Assembly: GCF_027359575.1 (NCBI RefSeq)
Contig: NZ_CP114784.1
Location: 1,239,819 to 1,303,818 of the forward strand
Origin: Prochlorococcus marinus str. MIT 0917
GTDB lineage: Bacteria > Cyanobacteriota > Cyanobacteriia > PCC-6307 > Cyanobiaceae
Reading direction: 5' to 3'
Length of the DNA stretch: 64,000 bases
Part shown: in pieces, positions 49,272 to 59,770 of the stretch
How positions within the stretch are numbered: position 1 is the stretch's first letter
Layout: every line of letters begins with the position of its first letter
Position numbers and translations under genes: made by a program
The notes under the pieces: model-generated
Database searches by the model: none
What the model was told of the DNA's origin: nothing
The model's input: the letters and a program-made list of their open reading frames with translations, nothing else

Positions 49272-50516
49272 TTGAGAAGGCTAAAAATTCCAACACTTTT
49301 AGGAGCTTTCATAACACTTCTAGATGATCGGTTAGGTGAAACTATTGTTTTACCTTTATTACCTTTTTTATTAGAACAATTCACCACAAGCGCGACCACT
49401 CTCGGTTTTCTAACTGGAACGTATGCAATATCGCAGTTTGCTGCAGCCCCATTAATAGGAGCGATGAGTGATCGTTTCGGTCGCAAGCCGATAATGATCA
49501 CATGTGTATTAGGTTCAGTAATAGGTATATCCTTATTTGCATTAACTGTAAGCCTAAATTGGGATAATTTTTTACCTTTATGGGCCTCAACTGTACCTTT
49601 ATCTTTACTATTTTTAGCCAGAATAATTGATGGTATAAGTGGCGGTACAGCAGCTACTGCTACTACGATACTTGCAGATATCTCAACCCCCGAAAATCGC
49701 GCAAAAACCTTTGGTTTAATTGGAGTAGCGTTTGGTTTGGGTTTTATTCTCGGACCAGGATTAGGAACAGCCCTAGCTAAATTTAGCGTTACTTTACCGG
49801 TATGGGTCGCAAGCGGATTTGCAATATTTAATCTTGTTTTTGTCATTTGGTTTCTACCTGAAACACTGCCAAAAAACAAAAGAAATTTACTACCAAGAAA
49901 AAGAGATTTGAATCCAATTAGTCAGCTACTAATTGTATTTAAAAACCCGTTAGCGAGAAGACTTTGCTTATCATTTTTTGTTTTCTTTATGGCATTTAAT
50001 GGCTTTACAGCTGTTTTAGTCCTTTATTTAAAAGAAAAATTTGGATGGAGTCCTGAATTATGTAGTGCTGCTTTTATTGTCGTTGGAGTTATTGCGATGA
50101 TTGTTCAAGGAGGTCTAATTGGTCCTCTTGTAAAAAGATTTGGGGAGTCGAGATTAACTTTTGCTGGTATTGGCTTTGTAATGACAGGATGCATTCTTTT
50201 AACGCTCGCAAATATAGACACGTCAATTCCACTTGTATTTTCTGGCGTCGCAATACTTGCAATGGGAACTGGACTAGTAACTCCTAGTTTAAGAGCATTA
50301 ATTTCAAGAAGACTAAGTTCTATAGGTCAAGGAGCAGTATTAGGAAATCTGCAGGGTTTACAAAGTCTGGGAACTTTTCTTGGAGCAATAGCAGCGGGAC
50401 GCTCATATGATCTTTTGGGTCCAAGAAGTCCATTCTTTGGCACAATATTGCTTCTACTATTAGTTATGTTTTTAATTTCAGGGAAAAGTCTTAACAAGCA
50501 AAAAGCTATCTCCTAG
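49272..50516 (+). CDS. MFS transporter, drug:H+ antiporter-like
   Basis: A 414-residue, 12-span major facilitator protein with a TTG start. The loop motif GAMSDRFGRKPIMI (between spans 2 and 3) and FGLIGVAFGLGFILGPGLG (antiporter motif C region) place it with the TetA-like 12-span drug exporters. The substrate is unknown. It is divergent from the GNAT gene and followed 54 bases later by ppk. Confidence 0.8.
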   Translation: MRRLKIPTLLGAFITLLDDRLGETIVLPLLPFLLEQFTTSATTLGFLTGTYAISQFAAAPLIGAMSDRFGRKPIMITCVLGSVIGISLFALTVSLNWDNFLPLWASTVPLSLLFLARIIDGISGGTAATATTILADISTPENRAKTFGLIGVAFGLGFILGPGLGTALAKFSVTLPVWVASGFAIFNLVFVIWFLPETLPKNKRNLLPRKRDLNPISQLLIVFKNPLARRLCLSFFVFFMAFNGFTAVLVLYLKEKFGWSPELCSAAFIVVGVIAMIVQGGLIGPLVKRFGESRLTFAGIGFVMTGCILLTLANIDTSIPLVFSGVAILAMGTGLVTPSLRALISRRLSSIGQGAVLGNLQGLQSLGTFLGAIAAGRSYDLLGPRSPFFGTILLLLLVMFLISGKSLNKQKAIS

Positions 50517-50570
50517 ACTGATAGATCATCCAGCCATTAAAATAATAATAATTTAAAATTGAATAAATAA

Positions 50571-52709
50571 GTGATAGATATGACTAGTCCAAAAATCAAT
50601 AATGAAACTTATATTAATCGTGAACTGAGTTGGATAGATTTTAATAAACGTGTTTTAGAACTTGCTATAGAAGAAGAAACACCATTACTAGAAAAAATTA
50701 AATTCAGTTCAATCTTTAGCAATAATTTAGACGAATTTTTTATGGTTAGAGTTGCCTCATTAAAATCACAAGTAGAAGGTGGAATCTCAAAAAGAAGCCA
50801 AGATGGAAAATCTCCTGAAGAACAACTTATTGAAATTCGAAATTATTTAGACCCTATTTTAAAGACGCAGCAATATAAAACAAGAAAATATATAGAAGAG
50901 GACTTTAAAAAAAATAATATATTTATACTTGAATATAAAGAGTTAAATGAAAGACAAAAGGTTTGGATAGATAATTATTTTACAACTGCAATTTTTCCGA
51001 TCCTAACCCCCTTAGCAGTTGACCCTTCTCATCCATTCCCTTTTATAAGTAATCTAAGTTTAAATTTAGCTGCAATTATCGTCGATAATGAATCAGATAA
51101 AGAACAATTTACCCGCATAAAAATTCCTGGTGAAAGTATTTCTAGATTTATAAGTATTCCAGTTGAACTAAATAATAAAGAATCAACAAAATACACAGGA
51201 ATTGCCATTGAACAAATCATTGCAAATAATCTATCCATGCTTTTCCCTGGGATGGATGTTAAAGAATATTCATTCTTTCGCGTTACAAGAGATGCTGATC
51301 TAGAGCTTCGTGACATTGAAGCTGATGATTTAATGAGTGCATTAGAAGAAGGTTTACGCAAGCGTCGCAAAGGAGGTGAAGTAGTGAGGCTAGAAGTCTC
51401 TATAAATACGCCAAAGGTAATTCTTGATCTTTTACAAGAAGGGATGAATATTGACAAAGAAAATTTATATCAAATTGAGGGGTTACTAGCATTAGATGAA
51501 TTAATAGAATTAACAACTTTCAATCTACCGAAATTAAAATTTAAAGAGCATCAAGGCATTACTCATAGTTCACTCAAAAATAGTCAATTGCGAGAACAAG
51601 AAGAATTAGATACTAGAAATAAAAGCAATTTTAAAAGTATATTCTCGATTATTCGCCGTAATGATTTACTAGTCCATCACCCATACAATCTTTTCTCAAC
51701 CTCAGTCGAAGAGTTTATTAATCAAGCTGCGGAAGATAAGCAAGTCATGGGAATCAAAATGACCTTGTATAGAATTTCCAAGGACTCTTTAATTATTGAT
51801 GCACTAATAAGAGCTGCTGAGAAAGGAAAACAAGTAATGGCGCTCGTTGAACTAAAAGCAAGATTTGATGAAGATAATAATATCCAATGGGCAAAACAAT
51901 TAGAACAAGCTGGAGTTCATGTTGTTTATGGAGTCATTGGACTAAAAACTCATACAAAAATTGCTTTGATCATAAGAAAAGAAAAAAACAGATTAAGAAC
52001 ATACTTTCATATTGGTACTGGTAATTATAATTCAAAAACGTCTAGAACATATACAGATTTTGGCTTACTATCTTGCCAGCCTGAGCTTGGTCAAGATCTT
52101 ATTGAACTATTTAATTATCTGACTGGGTTTGCTAAACAACAGTCCTACAGAAAATTATTAGTTGCACCGGTAACTCTTAGAAGTGGAATAGAAAATCTAA
52201 TCAAAAGAGAAATCAATTATGCAAAAAATGGCTTGCCGGCAAAGATAATAGCCAAAATGAATTCCCTAGTAGATCCAGAAATTATAAAGCTACTTTATAT
52301 AGCATCACAGGAAGGAGTAGAAATTGAACTTATCATTAGAGGAATGTGCTGCCTATATCCTCAGAAAAAAGGCTTAAGCGAAAATATAAAAGTAACAAGC
52401 ATTATTGGTAGGTTTTTAGAACATTCAAGAATCTTTTGGTTTTCCAACGATGGAGATGCAGAAGTATTTATTGGTAGTGCAGATTGGATGAGGCGTAATT
52501 TAGATCGAAGAGTTGAAGCAGTTACACCTATTCAAGACAATAAAATTAAAAAAGAAATTAAACATTTATTAGATTGTTATTTAGAAGAAAATAAAGACTC
52601 TTGGAAGATGCAAAGTGATGGTAGCTTCGCCAAAAATCCAATTTTGAATGATAAGAAAAAATATATTCAAGAAAAAATTATTAAACTATACAAGAAAGAA
52701 GAAAATTAA
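50571..52709 (+). CDS. ppk: Polyphosphate kinase
   Basis: Makes and degrades polyphosphate from ATP. The 712-residue PPK1 shows NRELSWIDFNKRVLELA at the N-terminus, RFDEDNNIQWAKQLEQAGVHVVYG, the catalytic histidine in TYFHIGTGNYN, and a second histidine in FLEHSRIFWF. The frame begins at GTG 50571, with ATG 50580 as an alternative. It closes the interval that begins at pyrG and holds the nitrogen cluster. Confidence 0.95.
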   Translation: MIDMTSPKINNETYINRELSWIDFNKRVLELAIEEETPLLEKIKFSSIFSNNLDEFFMVRVASLKSQVEGGISKRSQDGKSPEEQLIEIRNYLDPILKTQQYKTRKYIEEDFKKNNIFILEYKELNERQKVWIDNYFTTAIFPILTPLAVDPSHPFPFISNLSLNLAAIIVDNESDKEQFTRIKIPGESISRFISIPVELNNKESTKYTGIAIEQIIANNLSMLFPGMDVKEYSFFRVTRDADLELRDIEADDLMSALEEGLRKRRKGGEVVRLEVSINTPKVILDLLQEGMNIDKENLYQIEGLLALDELIELTTFNLPKLKFKEHQGITHSSLKNSQLREQEELDTRNKSNFKSIFSIIRRNDLLVHHPYNLFSTSVEEFINQAAEDKQVMGIKMTLYRISKDSLIIDALIRAAEKGKQVMALVELKARFDEDNNIQWAKQLEQAGVHVVYGVIGLKTHTKIALIIRKEKNRLRTYFHIGTGNYNSKTSRTYTDFGLLSCQPELGQDLIELFNYLTGFAKQQSYRKLLVAPVTLRSGIENLIKREINYAKNGLPAKIIAKMNSLVDPEIIKLLYIASQEGVEIELIIRGMCCLYPQKKGLSENIKVTSIIGRFLEHSRIFWFSNDGDAEVFIGSADWMRRNLDRRVEAVTPIQDNKIKKEIKHLLDCYLEENKDSWKMQSDGSFAKNPILNDKKKYIQEKIIKLYKKEEN

Positions 52710-52861
52710 AAAATTTCAAAGCTTTTGTCAAAACATTTAATCTGTTTTTTTGATGCGCTTTATACCTAATTAGGCAAAAAGTCATAAATTTTTCGTTTCA
52801 ATTAGTCAACTTCTCCTTATAAGTGCTAACTTCTTAATAAATCTAATTTCAAGAGGCCAGG

Positions 52862-53887
52862 GTGATGGGGATCCCGCTGGAATCTGCCAAGGCAATTTCT
52901 GATGTTTCATCAGAGAAGTCCAATTCGGCAAGCACAAGTCAAAAACTATCTGCATCAACTGTAAGTAGTCAAAAATCTCGAAGTTCAAGAAGACAAAGTA
53001 ATCGTCTAGCTACTGATGCTATAGGTTTCTATCTCACAAGTATTGGAAGAGTCCCACTTCTGACTCCTGCAGAAGAAATTGAGCTTGCTCATCATGTCCA
53101 ACAAATGAAAGATTTGCTGAGCCTACCTCTTGAACAGCGATCTACCCGTCAGAAACACAAAATAAAAATGGGTAAACGGGCAAGAGATCGCATGATGGCT
53201 GCAAACCTGAGACTTGTTGTAAGTGTTGCAAAAAAATATCAAAACCAAGGTCTCGAATTACTCGATTTAGTTCAAGAAGGTGCCATTGGATTAGAGAGAG
53301 CAGTTGATAAATTTGATCCTGCAATGGGTTATAAATTCTCAACCTATGCCTACTGGTGGATAAGACAAGGTATGACTCGTGCCATTGATAACAGTGCTAG
53401 AACTATTCGACTGCCAATACATATCAGCGAAAAACTTTCAAAAATGCGCCGGATATCGCGTGAATTATCTCATCGATTTGGTAGGCAACCAAATCGACTA
53501 GAGTTAGCAAACGCAATGGGAATTGAACCTCAAGATCTGGAAGATTTAGTGTCTCAAAGCGCGCCATGTGCATCTCTTGATGCTCATGCAAGAGGCGAAG
53601 AAGATCGAAGTACTCTTGGAGAACTAATTCCAGACCCTAATTCCGATGAGCCCATGGAAGGGATGGATAGAAGTATTCAAAAAGAACACCTTGGAGGATG
53701 GTTATCTCAATTAAATGAGAGAGAGCAAAAAATCATGAGACTTCGCTTTGGCCTCGATGGAGAAGAACCACTTACTCTTGCTGAAATTGGAAGACAAATA
53801 AATGTTTCGAGAGAACGTGTAAGACAACTTGAAGCAAAAGCAATTTTAAAATTGAGAGTAATGACTACCCATCAAAACGCTGCTTAA
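52862..53887 (+). CDS. Type II (group 2) RNA polymerase sigma-70 factor
   Basis: A 341-residue sigma factor, GTG or ATG (52865) started. The region 1.2-2 shows DAIGFYLTSIGRVPLLTPAEEIELA and LRLVVSVAKKYQNQGLELLDLVQEG; region 2.4 gives the melting domain FSTYAYWWIRQ; region 4.2 ends with VSRERVRQLEAKAI. The Ser/Gln-rich N-terminus is typical of the cyanobacterial RpoD paralogs. It is not the primary RpoD1 by its short length. A 152-base leader with CCTAATTAGG precedes it. Confidence 0.92.
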   Translation: MMGIPLESAKAISDVSSEKSNSASTSQKLSASTVSSQKSRSSRRQSNRLATDAIGFYLTSIGRVPLLTPAEEIELAHHVQQMKDLLSLPLEQRSTRQKHKIKMGKRARDRMMAANLRLVVSVAKKYQNQGLELLDLVQEGAIGLERAVDKFDPAMGYKFSTYAYWWIRQGMTRAIDNSARTIRLPIHISEKLSKMRRISRELSHRFGRQPNRLELANAMGIEPQDLEDLVSQSAPCASLDAHARGEEDRSTLGELIPDPNSDEPMEGMDRSIQKEHLGGWLSQLNEREQKIMRLRFGLDGEEPLTLAEIGRQINVSRERVRQLEAKAILKLRVMTTHQNAA

Positions 53888-53890
53888 TCA

Positions 53891-54544
53891 TTGCCTATTC
53901 AAATAGCTATTTTTATTATTGCGTTATGGATAATTATAATTTTATTAATTGCAGTTTTATGTAAAAGATATTTTCCTAAAAAAGAAGAGTTAAGTAGAAA
54001 AATTATTCATATAGGAACAGGGCCTGTAATTCTTTTAGCCTGGTTATTTGATATTCCAAAAAATATAGCTTTCTCAACTGCATTATTGATCACCATATCT
54101 TTAGGTGTTAATTATCAATATCGTTTATTACCTGCCATTGAAGATGTCGAGCGAAAAAGTTTTGGAACAATTGCATATGGTATCAGTATCACACTTTTAC
54201 TTTTACTATTTTGGCCTCGCTATGCATCATCAATTTCCATAGGAGTTCTATCAATGGCTTTTGGTGATGGATTAGCAGGTTTACTCGGAAGGTCTATTAA
54301 CTCTCCAAAATGGTCAATACTAGGTCAAACGAAATCGATCGTTGGAACATTAACAATGGGGTCAGTAGTAGCTATAACGACTTCAATTATCTCTTCAACT
54401 AATAATTTAGGGATACAGCCTCTAGAAATTTTAGTCTTCTCGCTAATCGCAACTTTTTTAGAGCAAATAAGTCCCTGGGGTATCGACAATTTAACTGTAC
54501 CTATTGGAGTAACTTGTATAGGGATATGGTTAATAGGAGTATAA
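53891..54544 (+). CDS. Phytol kinase / dolichol kinase-like membrane protein
   Basis: A 217-residue integral membrane protein, TTG-started three bases after the sigma gene. About six hydrophobic segments, with the CTP-kinase motifs ELSRKIIHIGTGP near residue 38 and AFGDGLAGLLGRS. In plants and Synechocystis the homolog VTE5 phosphorylates phytol released from chlorophyll for tocopherol or chlorophyll salvage. It could serve another isoprenoid alcohol. Confidence 0.75.
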   Translation: MPIQIAIFIIALWIIIILLIAVLCKRYFPKKEELSRKIIHIGTGPVILLAWLFDIPKNIAFSTALLITISLGVNYQYRLLPAIEDVERKSFGTIAYGISITLLLLLFWPRYASSISIGVLSMAFGDGLAGLLGRSINSPKWSILGQTKSIVGTLTMGSVVAITTSIISSTNNLGIQPLEILVFSLIATFLEQISPWGIDNLTVPIGVTCIGIWLIGV

Positions 54545-54558
54545 AAGAACAACTAAAT

Positions 54559-55629
54559 TTATCTGACTGATTCAGCTAGTTCCTCTAATAAAATTTCAGT
54601 TGTAGAAAAGTTTATGCATGCATCCGTAACACTTTGCCCATAAGTAAGTTTTGATAAATCTGAATTTAATTTCTGATTACCCTCAACAAGATGACTTTCA
54701 ATCATTACGCCCATTACATTCTTTGATCCACCTTTTAATTGTGATGCAACATCCCGTAAAACTTCTGATTGTCTACGAAAATCTTTATTTGAGTTGCCAT
54801 GGCTACAATCAACCATGACTCTTCCAGGCATCTTAAATTTTGCTAATTCATCTGCAATTAAATTAATTGCATCAAGATGATAATTAGTTCCATTCTTACC
54901 ACCTCTTAGAACGAGATGACCATCTGGATTGCCTGTAGTACTCACTATCGAAGCGTGACCATCGCTATTAATTCCTAAAAAATGATGAGGTTTTGAAGCC
55001 GCTTGCATTGCATTAATAGCTATGGTTGCTGTCCCATCAGTACCATTCTTGTAACCAACCGGCATTGATAATCCAGACGCCATTTCACGATGAGTCTGGC
55101 TCTCTGTAGTTCTTGCTCCAATAGCAGTCCAACTAATTAAATCAGCAATATATTGAGGAACAACTGGATCCAGTAATTCAGTTGCTGCCGGCATTCCTCT
55201 TTTGGCTAAATCAAGTAATAGACCTCTTGCCTTTCTTAAACCAGTATTTATATCGTAAGAATTATCAAGATGAGGGTCATTAATAAGCCCTTTCCATCCA
55301 ACAGTTGTACGTGGTTTCTCAAAATAAACACGCATAACAATCTCTAGCTTTTGACTATATTTCTCCCTTAGTGGAGCTAAACGATTTGAATATTCAATAG
55401 CAGCATCAACATCATGAACGGAACATGGTCCAACAATCACCAAAATTCTCGGATCATTGCCATGAAGAATTGATTGAATCTTATTTCGAGTAGTAGAGAC
55501 AACTCCAGAGGCTTCCTTATCTAAAGGCAAATCTCTATGAATTAATGCTGGTGACATTAATGGACGCGTCTCGACCACATGAAGGTCTGAGGTGCTATCC
55601 ACCATTGAAAAATATGATGAGGTGGACAT
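54559..55629 (-). CDS. 3-deoxy-7-phosphoheptulonate (DAHP) synthase, class I
   Basis: The first shikimate-pathway enzyme, condensing PEP with erythrose 4-phosphate. The 356-residue protein has the AroF/G/H pattern: LVIVGPCSVHDV (as ILVIVGPCSVHD), VMRVYFEKPRTTVGWKGLINDP, and VDCSHGNSNKDF with metal-binding residues. The length matches class I beta. Feedback sensitivity cannot be told with certainty from sequence. It is convergent with the phytol-kinase gene and divergent from acnB. Confidence 0.93.
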   Translation of the reverse strand: MSTSSYFSMVDSTSDLHVVETRPLMSPALIHRDLPLDKEASGVVSTTRNKIQSILHGNDPRILVIVGPCSVHDVDAAIEYSNRLAPLREKYSQKLEIVMRVYFEKPRTTVGWKGLINDPHLDNSYDINTGLRKARGLLLDLAKRGMPAATELLDPVVPQYIADLISWTAIGARTTESQTHREMASGLSMPVGYKNGTDGTATIAINAMQAASKPHHFLGINSDGHASIVSTTGNPDGHLVLRGGKNGTNYHLDAINLIADELAKFKMPGRVMVDCSHGNSNKDFRRQSEVLRDVASQLKGGSKNVMGVMIESHLVEGNQKLNSDLSKLTYGQSVTDACINFSTTEILLEELAESVR

Positions 55630-55782
55630 TTAAAGCGTGATCATAGATATAAGATTAGAGAAGTATCAGTCATAGGGGGGTAATAAGTTGCATTATCTGA
55701 ATGTTTGTTCAAGAAACATGCAGTTGTAAACAATGAAAACACAAGGCCCTCACTCAAATACATCCTCTGTTGAGATTTAAAA

Positions 55783-58383
55783 ATGCTAAAAAATTACTTA
55801 TCACATGTTGCAGAAAGAGAAGCTTTAGGAATCCCTCCGCTTCCTTTAGATGCAAAACAGACTAAAGATTTAACAGAGTTATTAGAAAAACCAGAGAAAG
55901 AATCCGACCAAAACTTCTTACTGGATCTTCTGGTCAATCGAATTCCTCCTGGAGTTGATCAAGCCTCTTATGTCAAAGCGACTTGGCTTAGTTCAATTGC
56001 TCAAGAAGAATCACAAAGTCCGTTAGTAAGTCCGTTAAAAGCAACTGAGCTTTTAGGTACAATGATTGGCGGATATAATGTGGCAGCATTAATTGAAATA
56101 CTAAAATCTAATAATAAAGAATTAGCATCTTCAGCTTGTACCGCATTGAGTAATACTCTTTTAGTTTATGATGCTTTAAACGACATTTTTGAATTAGCGA
56201 AAAAAAATATTTATGCAGAAAAAGTTATAAATAGCTGGTCCAATGGAGAATGGTTTACTAATAAACAACCCTTAGCTGAAGAAATAACATTAACAATATT
56301 CAAAGTTGAAGGAGAAACAAATACAGACGACCTCTCTCCAGCAACTCATGCCACCACAAGACCAGATATTCCTTTACATGCTCTAGCGATGCTAGAGACT
56401 CGAGACCCAAATGGTTTAGCCACTATTGAAGAATTAAAAAAGAAAGGATATCCAATCGCATATGTTGGCGATGTCGTTGGGACAGGAAGCTCTAGAAAAT
56501 CAGCAATAAACTCTGTCCTTTGGCATACAGGACAAGACATACCTTACGTACCAAATAAAAGAGGGAGTGGGGTTGTAATAGGAGGCAAAATTGCTCCTAT
56601 TTTCTTTAATACTGCTGAAGATTCAGGTGCACTTCCAATTGAATGTGATGTAAGCAATCTCAAAACAGGAGATGTCATCACTATTTTCCCTTACAAAGGA
56701 GAAGTTAGAAGAAGTAAAAATCAGGCAAACAGTGGAGAACTTCTATCAAAATTTGACTTAAAACCACAAACTATTACTGATGAAGTAAGAGCAGGTGGGC
56801 GAATTCCTTTAATGATTGGAAGAGCTTTGACAGACAAAGTGAGAACAAAATTAAAACTTCCTCCCTCTACTCTTTTTATTCGTCCTGGTCAGCCACCTGC
56901 ATCAAAGCACGGGTTTACGCAAGCTCAAAAAATAGTTGGAAAAGCTTGCGGTTTAGAAGGAGTGCTCCCTGGCGCAAGTTGTGAACCAATAATGACAACA
57001 GTAGGTAGTCAAGATACCACTGGTCCAATGACTAGAGATGAAATGAAAGAATTAGCCTGTTTAGGTTTTTCTGCTGATTTAGTTATGCAGAGTTTCTGTC
57101 ATACGGCAGCATATCCCAAGCCCGTTGATATCAAAACCCAAAAAGAACTCCCTGATTTTTTTGCTGAAAGGGGAGGTATAGCATTAAAACCCGGTGATGG
57201 AATTATTCATAGTTGGCTAAATAGGATGCTTTTACCCGACACAGTCGGGACAGGTGGTGATAGTCATACTCGATTCCCATTGGGCATCTCATTTCCAGGA
57301 GGTTCGGGAGTTGTAGCATTTGCTGCAGCCATTGGTTCCATGCCTTTAGATATGCCGGAATCAGTTCTTGTTCGTTTTAAAGGGTCTTTACAAACTGGCG
57401 TCACTTTAAGGGATGTAGTTAATGCCATTCCATGGATGGCTATACAACAAGGTCTTCTGACCGTAGCGAAAGCAAACAAAGTTAATGTGTTTAATGGAAA
57501 AATATTAGAAATTGAAGGTCTACCAAACCTAAAATTAGAGCAAGCCTTTGAGTTAACTGATGCAAGTGCAGAAAGATCTTGTGCTGGATGCACTATTCAA
57601 CTCTCTGAATCAACAATCAGTGAATATTTAAAAAGTAATATTGTTTTACTTAAAAATATGATTGCGAGGGGATATAAAGACCCAAGAACAATAAGTAGAA
57701 GGATTAAAGAAATGGAAGATTGGTTAAAAAAACCAGATTTACTAACAGCCGACTCAAATTCTCAATACTCAGAAATCATCGAAATAAACTTGAATGAACT
57801 TAAAGAACCTGTTTTAGCTTGTCCTAATGATCCTGATAACGTCAAACTTTTAAGCGAAGTCGCAGGCACTACCATTCAAGAAGTTTTTATTGGTTCGTGT
57901 ATGACTAATATTGGTCATTATCGAGCCGCTGCAAAAATTCTTGAAGGAGAAGGGAAGATAGCAGCACGATTATGGGTATGTCCGCCAACACGAATGGACG
58001 AGGAAATTTTGAAAAAAGAAGGATATTACGAGATCTTTGAAAAAGCTGGTAGCCGAATGGAAATGCCTGGTTGTTCTCTATGCATGGGCAATCAAGCTCG
58101 TGTAGAAGATAATTCAACTGTTTTCTCAACCAGTACAAGAAATTTCAACAACAGATTAGGGAAAGGAGCTCAGGTGTTCTTAGGAAGTGCAGAACTGGCC
58201 GCTGTTTGTGCTTTGTTGGGTCACATACCTACAACTGATGAATATCTTGCAATAGCTTCCAAAAAAGTTTCCCCTTTAACTAACGAAATATATAGATACT
58301 TAAACTTTGATGAAATACCAAACTTTATCGAAGATGGCCGTGTAATAACAAAAGAAGAAGAGGCCTCTATTTTACAAACCTAA
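55783..58383 (+). CDS. acnB: Aconitate hydratase B
   Basis: Interconverts citrate and isocitrate in the TCA cycle and 2-oxoglutarate supply, which is the carbon skeleton for nitrogen assimilation. The 866-residue protein has the AcnB-specific N-terminal HEAT-like domain, the swivel domain, and the Fe-S and catalytic part: [30 protein letters not shown]-type [19 protein letters not shown], and cysteines in SCAGC, SCMTN and PGCSLCMGN. Two bases short of the next gene start by ten. Length and motifs are complete. Confidence 0.97.
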   Translation: MLKNYLSHVAEREALGIPPLPLDAKQTKDLTELLEKPEKESDQNFLLDLLVNRIPPGVDQASYVKATWLSSIAQEESQSPLVSPLKATELLGTMIGGYNVAALIEILKSNNKELASSACTALSNTLLVYDALNDIFELAKKNIYAEKVINSWSNGEWFTNKQPLAEEITLTIFKVEGETNTDDLSPATHATTRPDIPLHALAMLETRDPNGLATIEELKKKGYPIAYVGDVVGTGSSRKSAINSVLWHTGQDIPYVPNKRGSGVVIGGKIAPIFFNTAEDSGALPIECDVSNLKTGDVITIFPYKGEVRRSKNQANSGELLSKFDLKPQTITDEVRAGGRIPLMIGRALTDKVRTKLKLPPSTLFIRPGQPPASKHGFTQAQKIVGKACGLEGVLPGASCEPIMTTVGSQDTTGPMTRDEMKELACLGFSADLVMQSFCHTAAYPKPVDIKTQKELPDFFAERGGIALKPGDGIIHSWLNRMLLPDTVGTGGDSHTRFPLGISFPGGSGVVAFAAAIGSMPLDMPESVLVRFKGSLQTGVTLRDVVNAIPWMAIQQGLLTVAKANKVNVFNGKILEIEGLPNLKLEQAFELTDASAERSCAGCTIQLSESTISEYLKSNIVLLKNMIARGYKDPRTISRRIKEMEDWLKKPDLLTADSNSQYSEIIEINLNELKEPVLACPNDPDNVKLLSEVAGTTIQEVFIGSCMTNIGHYRAAAKILEGEGKIAARLWVCPPTRMDEEILKKEGYYEIFEKAGSRMEMPGCSLCMGNQARVEDNSTVFSTSTRNFNNRLGKGAQVFLGSAELAAVCALLGHIPTTDEYLAIASKKVSPLTNEIYRYLNFDEIPNFIEDGRVITKEEEASILQT

Positions 58384-58393
58384 ATTGAACTAA

Positions 58394-59752
58394 ATGATAA
58401 CAAGTCAAAGTCAAAATCCCATTAAAAAAAAATCAAGTCAAAGCATAAAAAAACTTCTTCAGAGGAAATGGCTAAATGTAATTCTTGCTCTCATACTTAC
58501 AGGTTTAGGAGCAGCATTAACAGGAATATTATTTAAAACTGGAATTCATGCATTAGAAGATTATCGATCAAAGCTTCTTGCATATATACCTAGATGGATA
58601 ATTTTGCCAATATTAGGCGCATTAGGAGGCTTGATTTCTGGATCTCTCATTCAAAATTTTGCCCCTGCAGCAAAAGGAGCAGGTGTAAGTCACATCATTG
58701 CTTTCCTTCGTCATAAGCCTGTCCCTATGGGATTAAGAGTTGGAATCGTCAAACTTTTTGCTGGAATTATTGCTATTGGCAGTGGATTCCCCCTAGGACC
58801 AGAGGGACCAGCAGTACAAATGGGAGGATCTGTTGCTTGGAAAATGGCAAAATGGCTAAAAGCACCCATTTCATTTCGTAGAGTCATAGTTGCAGCAGGA
58901 GGAGGTGCTGGAATTGCTGCAATTTTTAGTGCTCCAATTGGTGGCTTTATTTATGCAATTGAGGAACTTCTAAATTCAGCGAGACCAGTAGTTCTCTTAC
59001 TAGTAGTAATAACAACATTCTGGGCTGATAGTTGCGCTGATATTTTGCAAGCGATTGGACTTGATGAAAAAGCTGGTAGATTTGTTGATAATTTAGGTTT
59101 TCAATTAGAGAGAGCATATACGCCAGTAATAGAATTCTTTCCGATAGACTTTTTATACCTAATAGTTTTAGGAATCTTACTTGGATCCTTAGCAGAAATA
59201 TATTGCCAATACGTTTTAAAGATGCAAGTCCTAGGAAACAAATGGTTTAAAAATAAAACTATTCAAAGAATGAGTTTGTCCGGATTATTACTTGGTTCAA
59301 TGTATTCAATAATTCCAGAAAGTTTTCATAATATTGAAGGATTACAAAATATTATTGTTAATGAAAGTAGTAGTTTTATCCTCGCAATAAGTATATTTTT
59401 GGTTTTATTTTTTGCGTCTGGTTTAGCAGCAGCCTCTGGAGCTCCAGGTGGTTTATTTTACCCAATGCTCACCTTAGGAGGAGCGATAGGATTAGCTAGC
59501 GGTATAGGAGTAGAAATATTAACGGGCCATGTGCCAACAACATATATTTTTGCAGGAATGGGTGGATTCGTGGCTGGATGCTCAAGAACCCCATTAACTG
59601 CGATGTTTTTAGCCTTCGCGTTAACTAAAAATCTTTTAATACTTAAACCACTCTTGATTACATGTATAGCTAGCTTTTTAACTGCCAGAATATTTAATGA
59701 ACATTCAATTTATGAAAGACAAATTACAATTGAAGAAGAGGAATTAATATAA
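58394..59752 (+). CDS. ClC-type chloride channel/transporter family protein
   Basis: A 452-residue, multi-span ClC protein. The second signature appears as GSGFPLGPEGPAVQMGG, with GPEGP in place of the usual GREGP but keeping the gating-type glutamate; the third is GAPGGLFYPMLTLGG. The first GSGIP motif is replaced by GAGVSHII, so anion selectivity may differ. Whether it is a channel or an exchanger is not clear. It starts 11 bases after acnB. Confidence 0.85.
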   Translation: MITSQSQNPIKKKSSQSIKKLLQRKWLNVILALILTGLGAALTGILFKTGIHALEDYRSKLLAYIPRWIILPILGALGGLISGSLIQNFAPAAKGAGVSHIIAFLRHKPVPMGLRVGIVKLFAGIIAIGSGFPLGPEGPAVQMGGSVAWKMAKWLKAPISFRRVIVAAGGGAGIAAIFSAPIGGFIYAIEELLNSARPVVLLLVVITTFWADSCADILQAIGLDEKAGRFVDNLGFQLERAYTPVIEFFPIDFLYLIVLGILLGSLAEIYCQYVLKMQVLGNKWFKNKTIQRMSLSGLLLGSMYSIIPESFHNIEGLQNIIVNESSSFILAISIFLVLFFASGLAAASGAPGGLFYPMLTLGGAIGLASGIGVEILTGHVPTTYIFAGMGGFVAGCSRTPLTAMFLAFALTKNLLILKPLLITCIASFLTARIFNEHSIYERQITIEEEELI

Positions 59753-59770
59753 AGCTTTCTAAAAAATTTT

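Noticed and set aside
49256-49879. 207-residue minus-strand ORF over the MFS gene
   Set aside because: The plus-strand frame encodes a clear 12-span transporter; the antisense ORF is a compositional artefact.
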